Below the pieces are notes generated by a model. It saw only the letters and a program-made list of their open reading frames with translations, was not told the DNA's origin and ran no database searches. Positions 21,040 to 32,600 of a DNA stretch of 64,000 nt are shown piece after piece (position 1 is the stretch's first letter; the number at the start of each line of letters is the position of its first letter). Source of the stretch: Astropecten irregularis (taxonomy: Eukaryota > Echinodermata > Asteroidea > Paxillosida > Astropectinidae); the NCBI GenBank assembly GCA_963971285.1, contig OZ020262.1:7411036-7475035 (forward strand), given 5' to 3'. Position numbers and translations under genes: made by a program.

Positions 21040-22285
21040 TCAATGAAGGAATTACTCCAAAGTTGTAGGACTTTTACCCTGGTCGTTTGCAGTTGCCTAC
21101 AAATTATGCCCACTGAGTATGCGAGTATCGCGTGGTAATGGTTCAAACAGAATATTAAACTTGAATGACACAGTACATGTTCTTGTTTACGACGTTTATG
21201 TGCATCTAATGTTCATAGAACTTCGAAACAGGCGTGTTTCTTTCACCTTCTATCAAGGTTGCCTTATCCAAATAAAATAAATGATTTCTAAAGAGCTGCA
21301 TGCAAGCAAATCTAATTCGTGGGAACAAAATATTATTTACAATGCCCCCTTGGCACAGGGGCATTCTAGACCCCACATCGGTCACCTTTAAGCCGATTTT
21401 AATCAAACTTTGTCTGAAGGAAGTCCATATAAAATTATATAGTTTTGTCCCGAAACCTTTCGTCTCCATGACGTCATCGTGTGTCACGTGAAAATGCTTT
21501 AAAGGGGGCAAACTTCACAGATCAATTATAAACAAACCCTAGGTCAAATTGAGTTGAATCTTGGTATGTATCGAAGTCGGGAAATGTTATATTGAAAAAT
21601 GGCAATGATGTCATCATGGCGTCATCGTGCGTCACGTGACAGCACCTTAAGGGGGCAAACTTCACTTGCCAATTGAGAACAAACCGCAGATAAAGGTCCC
21701 CATTTAACAGTAAAAACTAGGATCAGAAAACCTGAAGTAATATCATACAAATATTAAGGCGAAGAAGCGGAAAAGCCTTTAGTTTTATGTGCTGTTTCCA
21801 ACACTGTTGTTAATGTCTAGTTGACTTGAAACAAGGTATTGTTTTTGTTCAGATTTGTTTTCTTCTTATCCACAAAATCCCATAGACTTTGCACAGAGGC
21901 CTTCTCCGTTCCACTTTTGTCACATTAAAACAGCCTATTTTAACGGAACTTGGTCTGAAGGAAGTCCATATAGCGTAGTTGTCTCCCGGATCTTTTCGTC
22001 ATCATGACGTCATCACGTGTCAAATTACAAGCGCTTTAAATTTAATAATCCAAATCTTTAGAAATTAACGCAAAATCAACCGTTTGAGATATTAAGATGA
22101 TTCTTTCACCAAAAGTGAATGTTAGGCAAGGTCTTCCTTAGTGACACATTGCTTAGTCTGTGTGACCTCTACTTCCAGTCAAACAGGAAGTAGCTCCTTA
22201 TCTAAAAGTAGTAAGTGTAAGGATCATGATTCTTTCACCAAAAGTTAATGTTAGGCACACTGATCCAGTAGGATCTGTGACCCTA
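21040..22285. repeat. Helitron-associated dispersed segments
   Basis: Bases 21,045-21,200 recur at 48,283-48,445 (ACTCCAAAGTTGTAGGAC). Bases 21,260-21,380 recur at 53,815-53,930 (AAATCTAATTCGTGGGAACA). Bases 22,050-22,270 recur at 54,045-54,370, with repeated GACCTCTACTTCCGGTCAAA-like units. They look like shuffled interiors of non-autonomous elements. No gene is visible. Confidence 0.5.
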
Positions 22286-22288
22286 TAA

Positions 22289-22378
22289 GGGGCCGTCCAT
22301 AAAGTACGCACGCACGAAATACCGAGTTGTTTTACCCCTCCCCTCCCCTTCGTGCGTACGTACTTTATGGACGGCCCC
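22289..22378. repeat. 90-base hairpin MITE (GGGGCCGTCCATAAAG)
   Basis: An almost perfect inverted repeat from GGGGCCGTCCATAAAGTACG to its mirror, with a short C-rich loop, flanked by TAA (22,286-22,288 and 22,379-22,381). A fragment of the same family ends at about 44,634. Confidence 0.75.
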
Positions 22379-22381
22379 TAA

Positions 22382-22836
22382 GGGTGCAGACCAGTAAATA
22401 AATTCCCATAGGCTCTTATTCTAAATAGCCAATTAAAACAAGTTATTACAAATACTCAAAAGTTTCTCAGACACTCAAGCTATACACCAACATGAAGCTT
22501 AAAGCTTCAATTTTCATTTTCATTTCAATTTTCTATAGGGTAACCAATGACTTTTTGAGAAAAATCCATCAAGAGGAAAATACCCTGAAAACGGCCATGT
22601 TGACTGGTGCCAGACTAAAAAAATGTACCCCACCCCTACATGCCCAAGTAGAGCGAGTTTAGGGACAGCTCAAATTTGAAAGTCCAAACTCTGGCGACCG
22701 GGTTCCATCCATTTTCTTCAGTACAAGACTTCCCATGTAGGCCCAGCAAATGATTTTATAAAAAAGATTTTGAGGGTATACAAAAAATTAATGAGCTTCG
22801 CAGACTGATCTGGACCTATTTACTGGTCTGCACCCC
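22382..22836. repeat. MITE related to family G (GGGTGCAGACC ends)
   Basis: The ends GGGTGCAGACCAGTAAATA resemble family G but with AG in place of CC. It is flanked by TAA (22,379-22,381 and 22,837-22,839). The left TAA is also the right duplication of the 90-base MITE before it, so the two stand directly side by side. Confidence 0.7.
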
Positions 22837-23211
22837 TAAGGGTGCACCATACACATAAATAACCTATAGACCGACAGCAGAAGGCGTGAGCGCGTATTTT
22901 TGGAAACGGACGCCATCTTAAAAAACTATCGGCAAAGCGCGCGTCACTCAGTGCGCGAGGCGCGCGCGCCCGTACGTAAACAATGATTTAATTTCAAAAT
23001 CTCGCAAAGATTCTAAAAGAGGCCAGTTGCGGAACGTAAACTCGCTCTGGTTTCTTCTCATAAAATCAAGATGAAATTTCAAACACAAAAGTTTTCATTC
23101 AATCTTTCCATTATTTGAGAAACATATATTACTGTGCAATGGTACATGAGGTAAACCTAATGCTCCAATGGGTTTGTGGGAGAATGAAGAAGGGATGAGA
23201 TGGATAATCAA

Positions 23212-23353
23212 TGGGAGACTTTTGGAGAGTCGGTCTTGAGTCAACAGCGCACGCGCACGCACGCGCAATACAACGCGCGCATGTTCACAATTGCGCAAGC
23301 GTGGTTTGCGCGTGCGCTGTTGACTCAAGACTGACTCTCCAAAAGTATCCCTT
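23212..23353. repeat. Hairpin MITE with ACTTTTGGAGAGTC ends
   Basis: GGGAGACTTTTGGAGAGTC and then GTCTTGAGTCAACAGCGC on the left are mirrored on the right, around an ACGCG-rich loop. The flanking 22,840-23,211 is CpG- and GCGC-rich with no supported gene, and 23,354-23,943 has no recognised feature. Confidence 0.65.
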
Positions 23354-23951
23354 TGTTTGTTAATGTCAACACTCACACACTTAAATATCCTGGTATGGAA
23401 CGGCAATACGAACGGGCGATCCGCTAGTAGCGAGTGGTAGTCGATCCATAGAGTGCGTACACATAGGCACAGCGTTCAATGGGGCGAACTCAGTTACGAC
23501 GGTCTGGGGGCAAATTGCCCGACGACACACGTGCGTGGGGTTCGAGACGAGAATTCCCCTTTACTTAAACGTCGGTTAATAATTAACCGTCACTGCACGG
23601 TTCACGATAAACGCGAAGATAAAACAATTCTCCTCGAATGGGGAGAGTATAAACAAAATGATGCGCGAAAACTCGCGAAAAGGGTTGAAAGTTGATGAAC
23701 AAAACTTCGGAGCAACCGTGTTCAAAGAAACAATATGGCGGAAGGGCAGTCATTTACATATTGAGTTTCCTGTTGCTTTGCGCGACCTTTGTAGGTCAAG
23801 GGTCACTACAGGTTTAATGTAGATATCAATTCGTTTTCATCTAGAATTTCCCGTTTGAATCAGTCCTCTCTATTCAATCGTGCGTTAAAGTAACTTTTTT
23901 GCCCATAGTTTGGCAATAGTCGGGTGCCGTCACAATTACGGTACCCCGCCA

Positions 23952-24655
23952 CATAGATATATAAAAAAAAAACTAGAGATTGTGTCTGTTGAAAACAGAA
24001 CACATGGCTTTTCCGTTTTATGATATTAAAAAAAATGTCAAAACATTATACACACAAAAACATTTGATTAAGATATAAAGCTTGATACTTTTGAAGAGTG
24101 CAAAAATCAGAACAAAAACAATACCTTTTCCGTTGAACACGGAAAAGCCAAAAAGTAGATGATGCACCCGTGCACAAACCAATGGGAGCTATATCCGTCA
24201 TACAGGACGCGGTCATTTTAGGTAGGACAAAAATGAACCTTAACATTCAAGCGCTTGTTATAACGATCGCGCAAGCCGCGCGGTACGCGGTTCCGGCCGT
24301 TACGCGTTACGCGGTACGCCTATGCACCAGAAACAATGATGGAACGCCGTAACTATATTCGGTGGCTTAGATTGTTTGTCGGTTATTCATTTTATTTGCC
24401 GTTTTGTCATTCCGGTCGCCAATTCCAACATTCAGTTTGTCATTCTGTCATTCTGATCGCAAATTCCATCATTCAATTTGGCAAAATGAGTGATGGAATT
24501 ACCGAAGCAAACAGTCTAAAGAAGATAGCTACGGCATTTCATAAAAACGGATTTGAAACTCCTAAATGGCTTCATCTAAAATGGCGCCGCCGTTAAAGAC
24601 GCGGCCACAAGCAGCCAATGCGTCATCTAGTTTTTTTTTTTTATATATATCTATG
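23952..24655. mobile_element. hAT-like non-autonomous element
   Basis: Inverted ends CATAGATATATA, followed by an A-run and CTAGA, bracket 704 bases. The 8-base direct repeat CCCCGCCA flanks it (23,944-23,951 and 24,656-24,663). Eight-base duplications are typical of hAT elements. Frames inside, such as the one from 24,336, show no transposase motif. Confidence 0.7.
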
Positions 24656-24674
24656 CCCCGCCATGCATTTGAAC

Positions 24675-24704
24675 CATTGATCTCCATATATATGGAGATC
24701 AATG
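24675..24704. repeat. Perfect 30-base palindrome
   Basis: CATTGATCTCCATAT joined directly to its reverse complement, with no loop. It lies in the 60 bases between the hAT-like and the ISL2EU-like elements. TTTGAACCAT occurs on both sides of it. Confidence 0.8.
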
Positions 24705-24851
24705 ATTTGAACCATGGACCTTATCGGAGATAGCCTGTTTTCGGCACTACGCATGCGCGCGCAAAGGACATTGGGTAAAACAAAATACGTACACTCAGCT
24801 GGCCAGCGTAGTTAAAACTTCTAACTTTTCTTTTCTTTTGGGTTTGCTATC

Positions 24852-25190
24852 ATGAGTCTCCTCTCGCTTGAAATAAGTGACAGTGAATTGTGGCAACATA
24901 TTGAAGGTTTTAGTGTCAAAACACTGAAGGAAATTATGTCTACGGCGGCCGTTCCCTTCGAAGGGAAATCTTCAAAAAGTTTTTTTTTACGCTGTAAAGT
25001 TTAGAATTCCAGTATGCAAACCAGCCAGCAAAGAGGAAGAGAATAGGGCCTAGAGTAGACGCAGAAAATACATTGCAGTTTGGTGACAACTTTAAATTAC
25101 CCCATCCCCTTAACATTGACTGCTGGCAAAGCACTGCAGTCAACATCCCACCAATAAATGATGAAAGCATTCGCCACTATTTCAAGAGAC
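24852..25190 (+). pseudogene. First exon of a possible SAP/YqaJ-type protein
   Basis: From ATG at 24,852 it reads MSLLSLEISDSELWQHIEGF, then SVKTLKEIMSTAAVPFEGKS, a pattern like a SAP DNA-binding motif. A one-base shift near 25,012 moves the rest to another frame: LEFQYANQPAKRKRIGP, LPHPLNIDCWQS and VNIPPINDESIRHYFKRR, up to a donor (GTAAGT at 25,191). The tail resembles the stretch that precedes the nuclease part in transposon-linked YqaJ proteins, as I remember them. No YqaJ domain itself was found downstream. The position just inside the left end of the ISL2EU-like element supports the reading. The frame break, or a sequencing error, makes it a likely pseudogene. Confidence 0.35.
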
Positions 25191-26083
25191 GTAAGTTTTC
25201 ATTTTATAGCGTAGGCTAGGCCTAGGAGTAGTCCTATGACTCAGCCTGCCCTATTCACAAAACTAAGTTACATGTACTTAAGCAAGTCAAAATTATGAGT
25301 TTGGGTTAAAATACTGTAGTAGGCCTACTGTTTACTGTAGTTTTCACTTTTTTTCAGGCCTCGGTACACGAAACGCACACACATAATGTAGTGACAGTCA
25401 TTGAATACGTCCCGGTGCAGTTCAATGTCCTAGATTAAACTAGACTGACGCGTTATACGTTACGTTTCAAACAAAGCAGGTCAAGTTCATGAACAATTTG
25501 CATACAATTGAAGGTACTCAGTCCGCGCATGTAGTGTCGGAGCCATTTAAATAATATTGTCAATAAATAAAACTTCAAAGAAGCCTGTGGGGATCTGACG
25601 TTTCCCTACAAATTGCTTGAAAAGTATTGGGTCATATTGAAAGGTTAATTTACCTGTATTCACAAACATGACTAAAACATGAAGACGATGAGTAATGTCA
25701 ACAATTTCTTTTAATTCCAGGAATAAGCTACTTCTTCCATCCTTCAAATAGTGTACATACAGACTAACAGTGTATTAAGATTGATACAAAATGGAAAGAT
25801 CTATGACAATGTGAACATAATCAAAGAAAAATGCTAGGAAAGCATCCCATTTACGGTAGAAAGACCCTATTTTAAAAACATATTTTTCAGTGCAGAAATT
25901 AAGAAATAACATTTAAGTTCTTTTGTCAAGACAGGAAGGGAAGGAACCTTCCCACACATTTTCATTAGATATGCAAACGGCAAATTAATAAAATAAGATT
26001 TAGTACATCATCTAACACGTCATTATGACCAAACAGTAATGTTTTTTATCCAGATTGAAACACAAATTTGTTTTTTTCCTTAA

Positions 26084-26701
26084 AGGTAGTATCATACTTT
26101 GGTAAGTGATGAGACTAAAACATACAATTTCACAGATTTACGTAGTAACTTTCAGGGTACGAAGATGATACTGGTAGAAACCTACCGTTATAATTTTTCC
26201 ACCTGAAATGGTGTATTTATCCATAAATTAGTAAACCAACGACCGAAAATCTTTTTGATCTTTAAAAAGATCGAAAATAAAAGAGAAAAGACCGTTAAGA
26301 AATACTGTGGTTGTTTTTCACCGTTTTCTTAAAAAGTGGGCACCGTATCAATGCCCCCAAGTATGAGACACATAATAAATATTATGTCATGAAAGTCCAG
26401 ATGATTATTAATGCTTCAAAGGATATATCGTAAAAACCTCGACCGATAGGATACCACTGCAATTTTGTAACAATACATGTATGTATAGGCCTTCATTGGA
26501 TCTTCGTGCATGTACCATGGAGGTAGGAAAAATTGACATTCAGAGGTTTCACTTCAGAGTGTGCCCCCCGTCTTGAAAAATCCTGGATCCGCGCCTGGTA
26601 TGGGACTAAAATTTTCACAGATGACTGTTACTGTAACTGTCTTCATATTTATGCCCATTAATCTGTATTTCTTTGATAAAAACCAAAGAATGATATTACC
26701 T
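26084..26701. repeat. TTAA MITE family T with an inserted element
   Basis: The family T copy is flanked by TTAA (26,080-26,083 and 26,702-26,705). It is split by a 249-base insert at 26,349-26,597 flanked by GTAT (26,345-26,348 and 26,598-26,601). The insert ends with AATCCTGGATCCGCGCCTG, a terminus type often seen on DNA transposons, but its left end does not mirror this. Three layers are thus visible: ISL2EU-like, then family T, then the insert. Bases 25,191-26,079 have no recognised gene. Confidence 0.65.
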
Positions 26702-26849
26702 TTAATCCAGTTAAACATTGCTGACCAAAAAGTATTATTTACATAAGCAATAAATGTGGATTAGAGATTCCTCTTCAAATTCACCAAAGCATATGTTTGA
26801 TGTTAACCTTTTGACTTTGAACAAAAAACTATTAGTTCCCAAAATTCTA

Positions 26850-28040
26850 TGTAATGTGAAAACCTTTATCAACCATACACTTATCACAAGAGAACATTTG
26901 TGAGGAATGTTACAAGAAATGACAAGCTCCTTGTCAGACATGTTTCCTCCTACTGGAGGTGAGATGTATGAGATTGAACCTCCTGGTGTGCAAGCTAGCA
27001 AGAACTTAGTAGTTGTTCTTTTCTTATATAATGAGAATATCTGTGTGTGTTAGCTCTTCCACGTGTGATGGTTTCTGGGTAGGGATTTCAAAACAATCTA
27101 AAATGGCCCTAATATCTGACCATCTCTTGAAACAATGTGGGTAGCATGATTTAATTTCCTTAACCTCCTGCCAGTGAATCAATTCAGACAGCTCATGGCT
27201 CAACAATGGGATCCATGTTGATATTATTGAGGAAACTGTTGACTGAGTATACCGAACAAGTATGCCAAATACTCATCCATCATGTTCAGCCTTAACTTTG
27301 TCAAGGTTAACAGGAGCTCGTTTTCTTTGGACAACACTCGGGCAGGTCCAGAGGCTTGTTCTGATTGGCTTTGTGATACTGTTTTGCATTTTCTGATGTA
27401 CCCCCGTACCAGTATCATCATATTTTCTGATGCTTTGTCTACTACTTCACTGTATACCCACTTAAAGTATTGGTATGAAGGCAGCTCATAAGTTCATCAG
27501 AGTCTTTAATTGTTTCAATAGATACTACAGGTCCATTCAGTATTTCTTTCATATACATGTATGCTTCAATTCCCCTTCTATTGTTCAATCATTTGATTGT
27601 TCAAATCCACTTCAGCATGTTGCATTTCCATCAGGGTTGAATCTTCTTTGCTACATTCACAGCACTTATGTTTTTTGCATGGTGTCTCATCCAAATCTAT
27701 AGTTTGCCCACATGCTGCAGTTTTTGCATAAGGATGAAAATCTTGGATGGAGTATGGATAACAACTTCCCAACTTCACTATCAGGAGAGTGCTTAGAGGA
27801 CCTCTTCACAGAAGCTCCAAACAGTGCTCCATTTATACCTGTATATGTGCAGTGCTTCCAAGCATTTTCCTCCTGGAACGATGGGTGCAATTTTGTAATC
27901 TAACTGCCGTGCCTTGCAACGGGGAAGTTTTTCGCAATGTCTCTGCTAGATCACTATGGTTCTCTAGTGATACTCCATACTGCCTTGCAAATCTGGCAGA
28001 TGCTATTGAATCAAGGTACTTGCAGATATGTGCCAAGGCA
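26850..28040 (-). pseudogene. ISL2EU/IS4-like DDE transposase relic
   Basis: Read on the minus strand from about 28,036 downward, several frames in order resemble the HTH plus DDE_Tnp_4 transposases of ISL2EU-type elements. A Cys-rich segment (CKKHKCCECSKED, near 27,675) comes first, then KENELLLTLTKLRLNMMDEY and LAYLFGI (about 27,330-27,250), then TVSSIISTWIPLL and ILDCFEIPTQKP (about 27,230-27,070), then GGSISYISPPVGG and MSDKEL (about 26,985-26,935). ILDC holds the expected first catalytic Asp, and SPPVGGNMSDKEL matches the region before the last acidic residue. The frame changes at least once, near 27,245, and the C-terminal part is not found, so this copy is dead. It converges with the exon at 24,852. 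Confidence 0.65.
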
Positions 28041-28486
28041 TGACAGATTAAGCTATCTTCTTATGCGGCAACTTCCTTGATTGCATGATTAAACTGTCCA
28101 GTCACTCGGATAGAACGAAATCTTACTTAGTAAAATGATGGTACATGTACTTCGACTACGTCTCGACTCGATCGTTCATAACTTTCACAGCGCACGTATA
28201 CGTACGTACGTATGCGCGCTAATGTTATCTCCGATAAGGTCCAAAGGACAGTGGGTAACATTGGGTTTAAAAGTTTTACCACACGCGTCGACACGCGTAT
28301 AATCGTAACGCTGCCGGCTCGCGAAGTTTAGTTGTCTTTTTTCCTAGAAGAAAGCCTTGCTTTGAGTTGTTATACATGACGATGCTGCACAACGGACCAT
28401 GGAATGTTACTGTCGAGTCACTTGTTCCAGTGGAGCCTAAAGTTGAGTACTTATTCAAGTTATGCGCTATCTTCGATAAGGTCCAT

Positions 28487-28504
28487 GGGCGTTTACGAAA
28501 TGGA

Positions 28505-28539
<35 letters not shown>

Positions 28540-28718
28540 AGGCTCCAGCTCTGACATCCATATGCTGAAAAGCTGAAGCTTTGTTTTCCTTTTCAAATCA
28601 GAAAATCTACTTCAGAACCGCTACCAAAAAACTCTATTTTGATACCCGTCAATGGATTCCCTAAATGGAGCCGGAGTGAGGGGGATAGGGAACCTGAGCT
28701 TCCGTTTCGTAAACGCCC
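28487..28718. repeat. MITE with GGGCGTTTACGAAA ends
   Basis: The ends GGGCGTTTACGAAATGGAGG and GGGCGTTTACGAAACGGAAG (right, read inward) are inverted. Inside the left end is a (GGCTCG)n run at 28,502-28,538. The same element is at 63,133-63,358 within a longer duplicated block. Frames reading Gly-Ser or Glu-Pro repeats here are the hexamer, not genes. Confidence 0.65.
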
Positions 28719-29019
28719 TATGTATGCAAAAAGAGACTTCAGTCTGCTGCTGTCAAAGTCTCGAAAGTCTCCCAATAATGGTCAATTACGAAACGTACTA
28801 CTGAATTTCAAAGTCAAAACAAACAAATTGTATTTGACACATTATTATTAAACTCCAGTACATGCACACAATCATTGTTATATTCAAGGGGTTGTATTTA
28901 AAGTGTATCATTAAACTTCCCATTTGCATTTTTTTTTCATGAGGAAAATGGTTGCGTTGAGTAAGTGTCATCATTAATTTCACAACAGTAAGCCGAGCAC
29001 ACGGTTTTGAATGGCGCCC

Positions 29020-29277
29020 TATTTTGATTAAAACAAGAAACTGCGGTGGTGTTTATTGATCTAAATGCACTAAAACTCCGGCTTGGTGTGTGGTGCGCGA
29101 TTTAATCCTGAAAGAAACACGGAGTTGCAAACATACTCGGCATGGACAGCATATCCCGGATTTCCCCGCCGGTCTTTTGCTCATGATTAGCTTTCCAGCT
29201 TCCCAGATTTCAATAAAAGATGAGTGGTGGTGTACAAAATAATATACTGACACCACCGCAGTTTCTTGTTTTAATCA
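29020..29277. repeat. MITE with GATTAAAACAAGAAAC ends
   Basis: GATTAAAACAAGAAACTGCG (29,027) is mirrored by CGCAGTTTCTTGTTTTAATC just before 29,278. A second copy is at 63,660-63,918 and runs a few bases further on the right (ATAGAGGGCAC), matching the GCGCCCTAT at the left. The copy here stops at the start of the 13-kb element. Confidence 0.65.
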
Positions 29278-29681
29278 GGGGCCGATCTCATAAAGCTCTG
29301 CTACGCGTCGCAACTCGATTAGTCCACTGCCTAGACTGTTTTCGTATCGTGTGGACTTTGACAGAACGCGCAGTACTACGCCCTCATGCGCCCAGGCACG
29401 CACAACTTATCAGTACCCGAATACAGTCCAGTCCATTTGTTCAATTTTTCCGGAAAATTCCGGAGAAACTTTATTCCGCCCACACGCACAGTGCACGTTG
29501 CTGATTGGAAGACTACGCGTATATGCTAATTACTAACACTTCGTATCGTACGCGTAGTATCCGGTCGGTACATTGGATATGTAACTGTACATTATATCCA
29601 TATATCCATGTACTTGTACTTGTACTGTGTTTACATCATGTGCATACTGTACGTGTGTTTACGTTTCGCTAGCTAGTCAAT

Positions 29682-32600
29682 ATGGCGGCTGCAAAGCATA
29701 CAGGAGATGAAATTCGGAGAGCAATCGTCCATGCTTCTCATATGTTTGGCCTGTTAGAAGGATTCAGAAATGAGCAACATACTGCCATTGAGTCATTTCT
29801 TAAAGGACGCGATATTTTTGTGAGTCTTCCGACCGGATTTGGGAAGAGCTGTATATTCCAGGCTGCACCAATTTGCGTTGACTTTCTGAATGATTTGGAG
29901 AAGCCTGTGGCATCTCGCGGACAAACACATTCTGTGGTGGTCATTGTGCTACCACTAAAATCGTTGTTAGCAGATCAGCTGACCAGAGCAAAAGAATTGG
30001 GCATAAGTGCTGTCGACTTAACAGGAGGCATCACAGATGAGATACGTGAAGGAACTGCTTCAGACAAGTTCTCAATTTTGTTCACTAGCCCAGAGTGTTT
30101 GCTGTCAGAAGAGGGAAGAGATCTTTTGAGTCTCTCGGCCCTGAGAGAACGGCTGTGTGGCTTTTTCATTGATGAAAGTCACTGTGTTTCTAAATGGTAA
30201 GCGAAGTTTGAATGATTTTTATAGAGCCTAGGCCCCTATATGATATTAAAAATTAATGGCAACGGTTACATACTGTGGGTAGGCCTAAAGGGAATAAAAA
30301 CAACTGTTTGTAAAGAGACTTTAGGCTTTGCTTAGGCTAAGCCTAAGGTTAAATTTGTGGAAAGAGGCTAGGGCTTTAATTTTTGAGGGATATTATGGAG
30401 TAAAAACGAGAACGAAGACTTTTCACAGATGCACTGATGGCCGCAGACAAAAATATCACCTAGTTTCTGCTCTCAATGTATTGGCTTTTGCTACGTTGAG
30501 TCAGTGTACTGTATGTGTATGGTACCAGACTAAACTAGACATGTTAGACTAGCGAGACCAGACAAAATTTCAAGTTTGCAACAATCGCGCAAGAAAATTG
30601 TATTTTCACTCTGAAATGTTGCACAAATTTCTTCTTTCTGGGGTAGGACTCGGGAGACAGAAACATTTGCTGAAGTCCAAAATATCATTTTGGAATGTCA
30701 GTAGAAGCTATTAATTTGTTTTTTATTCCCTTTTAGAAGTATTTCCTTAGGTATCGTACCCAATAAGTAACCGTTACTGAATTAATCAATTAAATCACTT
30801 CCCCCCTTCCCCGAGGTGGCTGAAAAAGTAGCCTATAGGCTCATAAATTGTTTGGCAAGTTTGGGTGTGTCTCATTCCTTGACCCATGAGTCAACTAATT
30901 ATTTACGCATGTAGGCTTATGCCTGATGATAGGCTAGGCCTATACCCAAGTATTAAAACTTGACAATTTTAGTAAGTGAAAATATAGGGGCCAGTATATA
31001 GGCCTAAAGACAGCACTGTACTAGGCCTAGGCTAGGCCTATAGTCTTTGTTGTAGGGGCCTACTTCAGCCCGCTCATACTAGTACTAGTCATACCATGGA
31101 GCTAGGAAAGAGAGGCCCGGTCTATTTACCATATGAGTACCGGTATTCTCAATGGTGGGCAATATGTCACTTCCTGTGTGTTACATGTGTTTGTTTTGAT
31201 AATTACTCCAGGTACATTGTCAACATACGTTCAGTGACTTCATTTCCAAATGGGAAAAAAATTGATGAAAGTAAGCCAACACAATATTAATATTGGGCCT
31301 ATTTTCATTTCTAATGACAGAAAAGAAATAATTCTCTCGAGCAAGTGGCAAATAAGGAGTGACAATAATGGGTTAATGCCCCTAGTGTCTTGCAACAACC
31401 AGGCGGCCATTGTGCAGAATTACAGTGCTTTAGGGCAAATTCAAGCTCTCACATACATTTCCATGATGACTTCATGTTGGGTAGGCTTATGTTTGTTTAT
31501 GTTAGTTTCCAGATGCAGACATAGCAAGCAAAACTGTCATGAAATTCACTATTTTTGTTGCACTCAAGAACATTACAAACCTACCCAACATGAAGCTTAC
31601 CACATCAGTGTAAGTATGAGAGCTTGATTTTTCCCTAAAACAACATAATGAACAGACAGTAGTCACAGTACAGTATGAGTATATAGGCACATTGTGTGTG
31701 TCTGTCTACAGATGTATACTGTTTTGAAAAACCTTTTGTTTTGGAATACATGTAAATCCAAGTATTGTTCAATAAACTGTTTCAGGTATCCATGCTACTT
31801 TAACTAGTTTAATTCAAATTTGTCAAATATCTTATCTTTATTCATTGTTTTCATATTTTTCTAATGTGTGTACAGGGGAAATTCATCTCAAGACACAAAG
31901 GCATTTCGCAGCGCATATGGAAAACTAGCTGAGGCTCGAGCTAAAATGAAGGCAAACGTTCCCACAATAGCACTTACAGCAACAGCTACCAAAGATGTCA
32001 GAAGCTGCATCACAGACAATCTGGGTCTTCGCAATTATGTTCTCATCAAGAAATCACCAGACAAGATTAACATTAAACACGTGGTTTTGAAATCTCGGTC
32101 AAAAGACTTAGATACAATCTTTAAATGGATGATTGATGAAGTCAAAACAACAGGGCCTGCTTGCGAGAGGACAATCATATACTGTCAATCAAGGAAAGTC
32201 GTGAGTGACATTTTTGCCACATTTCTTGCCCTACTGCCACCCAGTCACCACCAGTATGTGAACATGTATCATACTAACACACAAAATGAAATCCAAAAGT
32301 ACATCGTAGACAGCATGGCAGATGAGAATGGTACTGTGAGAATCCTGATTTCCACAATAGCATATGGCATGGGGGTTGACTCAAAGGGGGTACACCGTAC
32401 CATCCTGTTTGGCCACACCATTGATTTGGATGATTATATGCAAATGACTGGCAGAATAGGCAGGGATGGAAAACAGAGTGTTGCAATAACATTGTGTTAC
32501 CCTGGTGATAGTGCTGGCAGAGCGACATCAAATAGTATGAAGAACTTCCTTGCAGGAGGTCATTGCAGAAGGGACTTCATAAGAGAAGAATTTGGTGAAA

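Larger units (their letters stand above)
24716..28484. mobile_element. ISL2EU-like DNA transposon relic
   Basis: The ends are inverted (GGACCTTATCGGAGATAGC left; GGACCTTATCGAAGATAGC right, read inward) and flanked by AT on both sides, the two-base target I recall for ISL2EU. A minus-strand DDE transposase relic occupies about 26,850-28,040, and a plus-strand first exon of a second protein lies at 24,852-25,190. From memory, ISL2EU elements carry a transposase plus a YqaJ-nuclease protein. A second end-like copy (TTATCTCCGATAAGGTCC) ends at 28,242, so the right end may be doubled or an element may be nested. The element contains a TTAA MITE at 26,084-26,701. Confidence 0.6.

Noticed and set aside
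28276-28596. Frames encoding Glu-Pro or Gly-Ser repeats
   Set aside because: They come from a GGCTCG hexamer run inside a MITE.
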